Under the pieces are notes generated by a model that saw only the letters and a program-made list of their open reading frames with translations, did not search any database and had not been told where the DNA came from. This document shows positions 4,419 through 6,851 of a DNA stretch of 6,851 bases, piece after piece. Location: positions 1-6,851 of the forward strand of contig JAUVIX010000207.1 of the NCBI GenBank assembly GCA_030592565.1. The letters are read 5' to 3'. The stretch is from Chlorobiota bacterium (GTDB lineage Bacteria > Bacteroidota > Bacteroidia > Bacteroidales > JAADJA01). Position 1 is the stretch's first letter; every line of letters begins with the position of its first letter. The position numbers and the translations under genes are program-made.

Positions 4419-6851
4419 CTACTGCATAAACTGCAACTGCTCTCTGAAGGTGCTGTCAATCTCTTTATAAAGCTCCATCTGCTTATTGGCTTTTGTATCC
4501 ATTGAGAGTTTTTGCAGAACACCCATTGCCTGATTGGCGTCTGATTCGTAATACTTAGCCAGTTTTGGACTGAGGCTGCTATAGTAATCAAGATCTTGTT
4601 TGCAATTTTCATACAGTTGTTGTACTACAGCATTTGCTTTTTCTATTGCTCCGGCACCATAATAGATATCAATAAACGGTAACGTAAACATATCAAACGG
4701 GAATTTGCTGTTGGGAAATGCCTCAAGGGCTCTGTCAAGAACAGCAATAGCCTTTTCCTTTTCGCCCTCCTGATACAGAGTCTGTGCCACTCTCATCATA
4801 TTCTGTTTAGGCATAATGCTGTTACGCTGGCTTTCGCGATCAATATATACTTTAGGATCAGCCAGGTTGCCCCATTTACACTTGTTCATCAAAATATCAT
4901 AGGAGGCTTCAGAGTCTATTCCTGCTCCGCCTGAAATATAATTGTTTGCTTTAACAGGCATAAACCTGTAAACAAATCCGGTAAGATGGCAGTACTTATC
5001 AACATCAAGAATTTTGCTGAGAGAACTTGGATTGGCAAAATAAACCGGCCTTTTCCAGTTATTGGTTGCTATAATATCAAGAATCATCAAATCATTTTTA
5101 TAAAGATAACTCTGTTTCACATCCCACTCTATTTCAGGGACAATTCGATCGTACATATATTCCGGCACAAGCTTGTTGTTAACAATATATGCAGAGTCAA
5201 TGGTCATTTTAAACTTTTTAGTTGGAGAAAAATTAACTTTTTCACCACTTTGCAACGGTAATTTTGTTCTTTCATCATCATTTGCAATAAAATCAATAAC
5301 ACTTTTTAGTTCAACATAACCTTTAATATTTGTGCTGTAAAATGCAACAAAATTATTGATCCCGTTTTCGTATTGATCATAAGTAAGTGTAAATGGCAGC
5401 GACTCAGACTCATAAGCTTTCTTCATCATTTGCTGCACATACCAGTGTCCTGAAGCCAGCATAAAGTTAACCACTCTCACATCCGTCCGTACTCCTTCCA
5501 CATCCTGTGCATACCAAAGTGGGAATGTATCATTATCACCATTTGTAACCAGTATTGCATTGGGCTCACACGAGTTTAAGTAGTTAGAAGCAAAATCGAG
5601 AGTTGCATATTTACCCGATCTGTTATGGTCGTTCCAGCCTTCCTTTGCCATAATTCCAGGTACCAGCAACAGAGCAACAAGAGTAATAGCAATAGCTGAA
5701 CTCTTTTCATTCATTTTCTTACTCAACGAATCGAAAATAGCAAGAACCCCCAGACCTATCCAGATAGCAAAAGCATAAAATGAACCGGCATAGGCATAGT
5801 CACGCTCACGAGGTTGATATGGATACTGGTTTAGATAAACTACAATGGCAAGTCCTGTCATAATAAACAGAAGCATCACAACCAGGGTATCCTTTTTGTC
5901 AGTATTAAGCTGAAAAAATAGCCCTATAAGCCCAAGCAGGAAGGGCAACATATAAAATTTATTATGTGCCCGGCTCTTCATATTATCCGGCAGGTCATTC
6001 TGAGATCCAAGCCCTAAAACTTTTGAATCAAACCAATCAAAACCGGTAAGCCAGTTTCCATGTTCTACCTCTCCCTGGCTTTCAATATCATTCTGTCTTC
6101 CTGAGAAATTCCACATAAAATATCTCAAGTACATATGTCCCACCTGATAGGTGAAGAAAAATCTTAAATTTTCCCCGAATGTCGGTTTCATCTTAACTTC
6201 TGACGAGCCATCAGGCTTCATAACCTCAATAGGAATCCCCTTAATATCACCCCATTTTTTATACATCTGGATATGTCCGGGTTTCTGAGAGCTCCACATC
6301 CTTGGAAATATTGTACAGAATTTTGGGTCGTAAACCGGAACAACTGATTTACGTTCGTCAGTTACTATGTACTTTCCTTTTTTAACATTTTTAACATAAA
6401 TAGGGTTTCCATCAGTTGCACCAACGGTTGTGGCATTGTAATACTGACCATAAGAGATGGGCCAGTCGCCATATTGTTCCCTTGCAAGGTATGATAAAAG
6501 ACTGATAGCATCTTCCGGCTTATTTTCGTTGATTGGAGGGTCGGCATTTGCCCTGATTATAATCATAAAAAATGATGAATATCCTATAAGAATAAATGTC
6601 AGGCTCAATAATACAGTATTAACTATAGTTTTATTATGCTTAGTTGTATAGCGGATAGCCCAAACAATTAAGCCGATAAGTAAAATAAAATAGAAAATTG
6701 TTCCCGAGTTAAATGGGAGCCCCATTGTGTTAACAAAGAAAAGCTCAAACAAGCTTGAGAGCTTAACCACCCAGGGAATAATACCATTCATTATAACCCC
6801 AAGAAGAGCCACAGATAAGATACCTGTTATGATTATTCCTTTTATTGTAGG
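4419..6851 (-). CDS. DUF2723/GT117 (TMEM260-like) multi-pass membrane protein, 3' part
   Basis: 810 residues visible; the frame is open through the right edge (the GTG at 6812 is internal), so the N-terminal DUF2723 core is cut off. Relatives are about 1000-1150 residues. Membrane segments lie at about residues 4-35, 49-68, 76-99, 302-314, 322-340, 355-373 and 385-402. Family hallmarks: NADPPINENKPEDA (102-115) with REQYGDWPISYG, a loop with QYPYQPRERDYAYAGSFY near 342-359, and a soluble domain with ILVTNGDNDTFPLWYAQ followed by EGVRTDVRVVN. The C-terminal ~150 residues look TPR-like (YQEGEKEKAIAVLDRALEAFPN). The human relative TMEM260 is a protein O-mannosyltransferase, and CAZy places the family in GT117; the bacterial role, perhaps glycosylation of exported proteins, is inference. 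No defects are seen. Base use is less A+T-rich than in the accessory region, as expected for a core gene. Confidence 0.9.
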   Translation of the reverse strand, partial: PTIKGIIITGILSVALLGVIMNGIIPWVVKLSSLFELFFVNTMGLPFNSGTIFYFILLIGLIVWAIRYTTKHNKTIVNTVLLSLTFILIGYSSFFMIIIRANADPPINENKPEDAISLLSYLAREQYGDWPISYGQYYNATTVGATDGNPIYVKNVKKGKYIVTDERKSVVPVYDPKFCTIFPRMWSSQKPGHIQMYKKWGDIKGIPIEVMKPDGSSEVKMKPTFGENLRFFFTYQVGHMYLRYFMWNFSGRQNDIESQGEVEHGNWLTGFDWFDSKVLGLGSQNDLPDNMKSRAHNKFYMLPFLLGLIGLFFQLNTDKKDTLVVMLLFIMTGLAIVVYLNQYPYQPRERDYAYAGSFYAFAIWIGLGVLAIFDSLSKKMNEKSSAIAITLVALLLVPGIMAKEGWNDHNRSGKYATLDFASNYLNSCEPNAILVTNGDNDTFPLWYAQDVEGVRTDVRVVNFMLASGHWYVQQMMKKAYESESLPFTLTYDQYENGINNFVAFYSTNIKGYVELKSVIDFIANDDERTKLPLQSGEKVNFSPTKKFKMTIDSAYIVNNKLVPEYMYDRIVPEIEWDVKQSYLYKNDLMILDIIATNNWKRPVYFANPSSLSKILDVDKYCHLTGFVYRFMPVKANNYISGGAGIDSEASYDILMNKCKWGNLADPKVYIDRESQRNSIMPKQNMMRVAQTLYQEGEKEKAIAVLDRALEAFPNSKFPFDMFTLPFIDIYYGAGAIEKANAVVQQLYENCKQDLDYYSSLSPKLAKYYESDANQAMGVLQKLSMDTKANKQMELYKEIDSTFREQLQFMQ

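Noticed and set aside
4412..6651. Other short open frames on both strands within the DUF2723 gene
   Set aside because: Shadows of the long frame, which carries all the family motifs.

Overview
The window looks like an accessory region of a Bacteroidota chromosome that meets a core gene at its right edge. The evidence is the low G+C, the DUF2723/GT117 membrane protein, the DUF6364-type antitoxin, the ORF6N-domain gene, and TANNTTTG promoter boxes in front of two minus-strand genes.

Layout. (1) 1-318: 3' part of a REP-associated tyrosine transposase (RAYT, IS200-like), followed at 319-671 by short perfect palindromes and two copies of a ~107-bp REP-like unit. (2) 693-840, minus strand: fossils of two toxin-antitoxin genes, the tail of a YoeB/Txe toxin joined to a piece of a DUF6364 antitoxin. 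(3) ~856-2643, plus strand: a decayed restriction-modification cluster. It holds a vsr mismatch-endonuclease pseudogene, an intact HNH endonuclease that starts inside the vsr stop (ATGA), an intact small protein of unknown function overlapping the HNH end, and the catalytic C-terminal part of an EcoRII-type restriction enzyme. No cytosine-5 methyltransferase is present. (4) 2651-4176, minus strand, in transcription order: an ORF6N/PLD-like gene broken by one TGA, a DUF6364 antitoxin broken by one frameshift, and a RhuM fragment. (5) 4419-6851, minus strand: a large, apparently healthy DUF2723/GT117 membrane protein cut by the window edge.

Main reading: this is a graveyard of mobile and defence genes. 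At least six genes are broken or truncated, while the HNH gene and its small overlapping partner remain open. Vsr normally repairs T:G mismatches arising from cytosine-5 methylation, and EcoRII-family enzymes cut CCWGG-type sites that such methylation protects. A vsr-hnh-small ORF-ecoRII order is therefore coherent for one former system. The clearest sign of shared ancestry between two parts of the window is the antitoxin fragment at 693-754, which duplicates part of the antitoxin at 2899-3143 and shows where the latter lost a base. I see no complete novel system. The best candidate for unknown biology is the surviving HNH plus small-protein pair.
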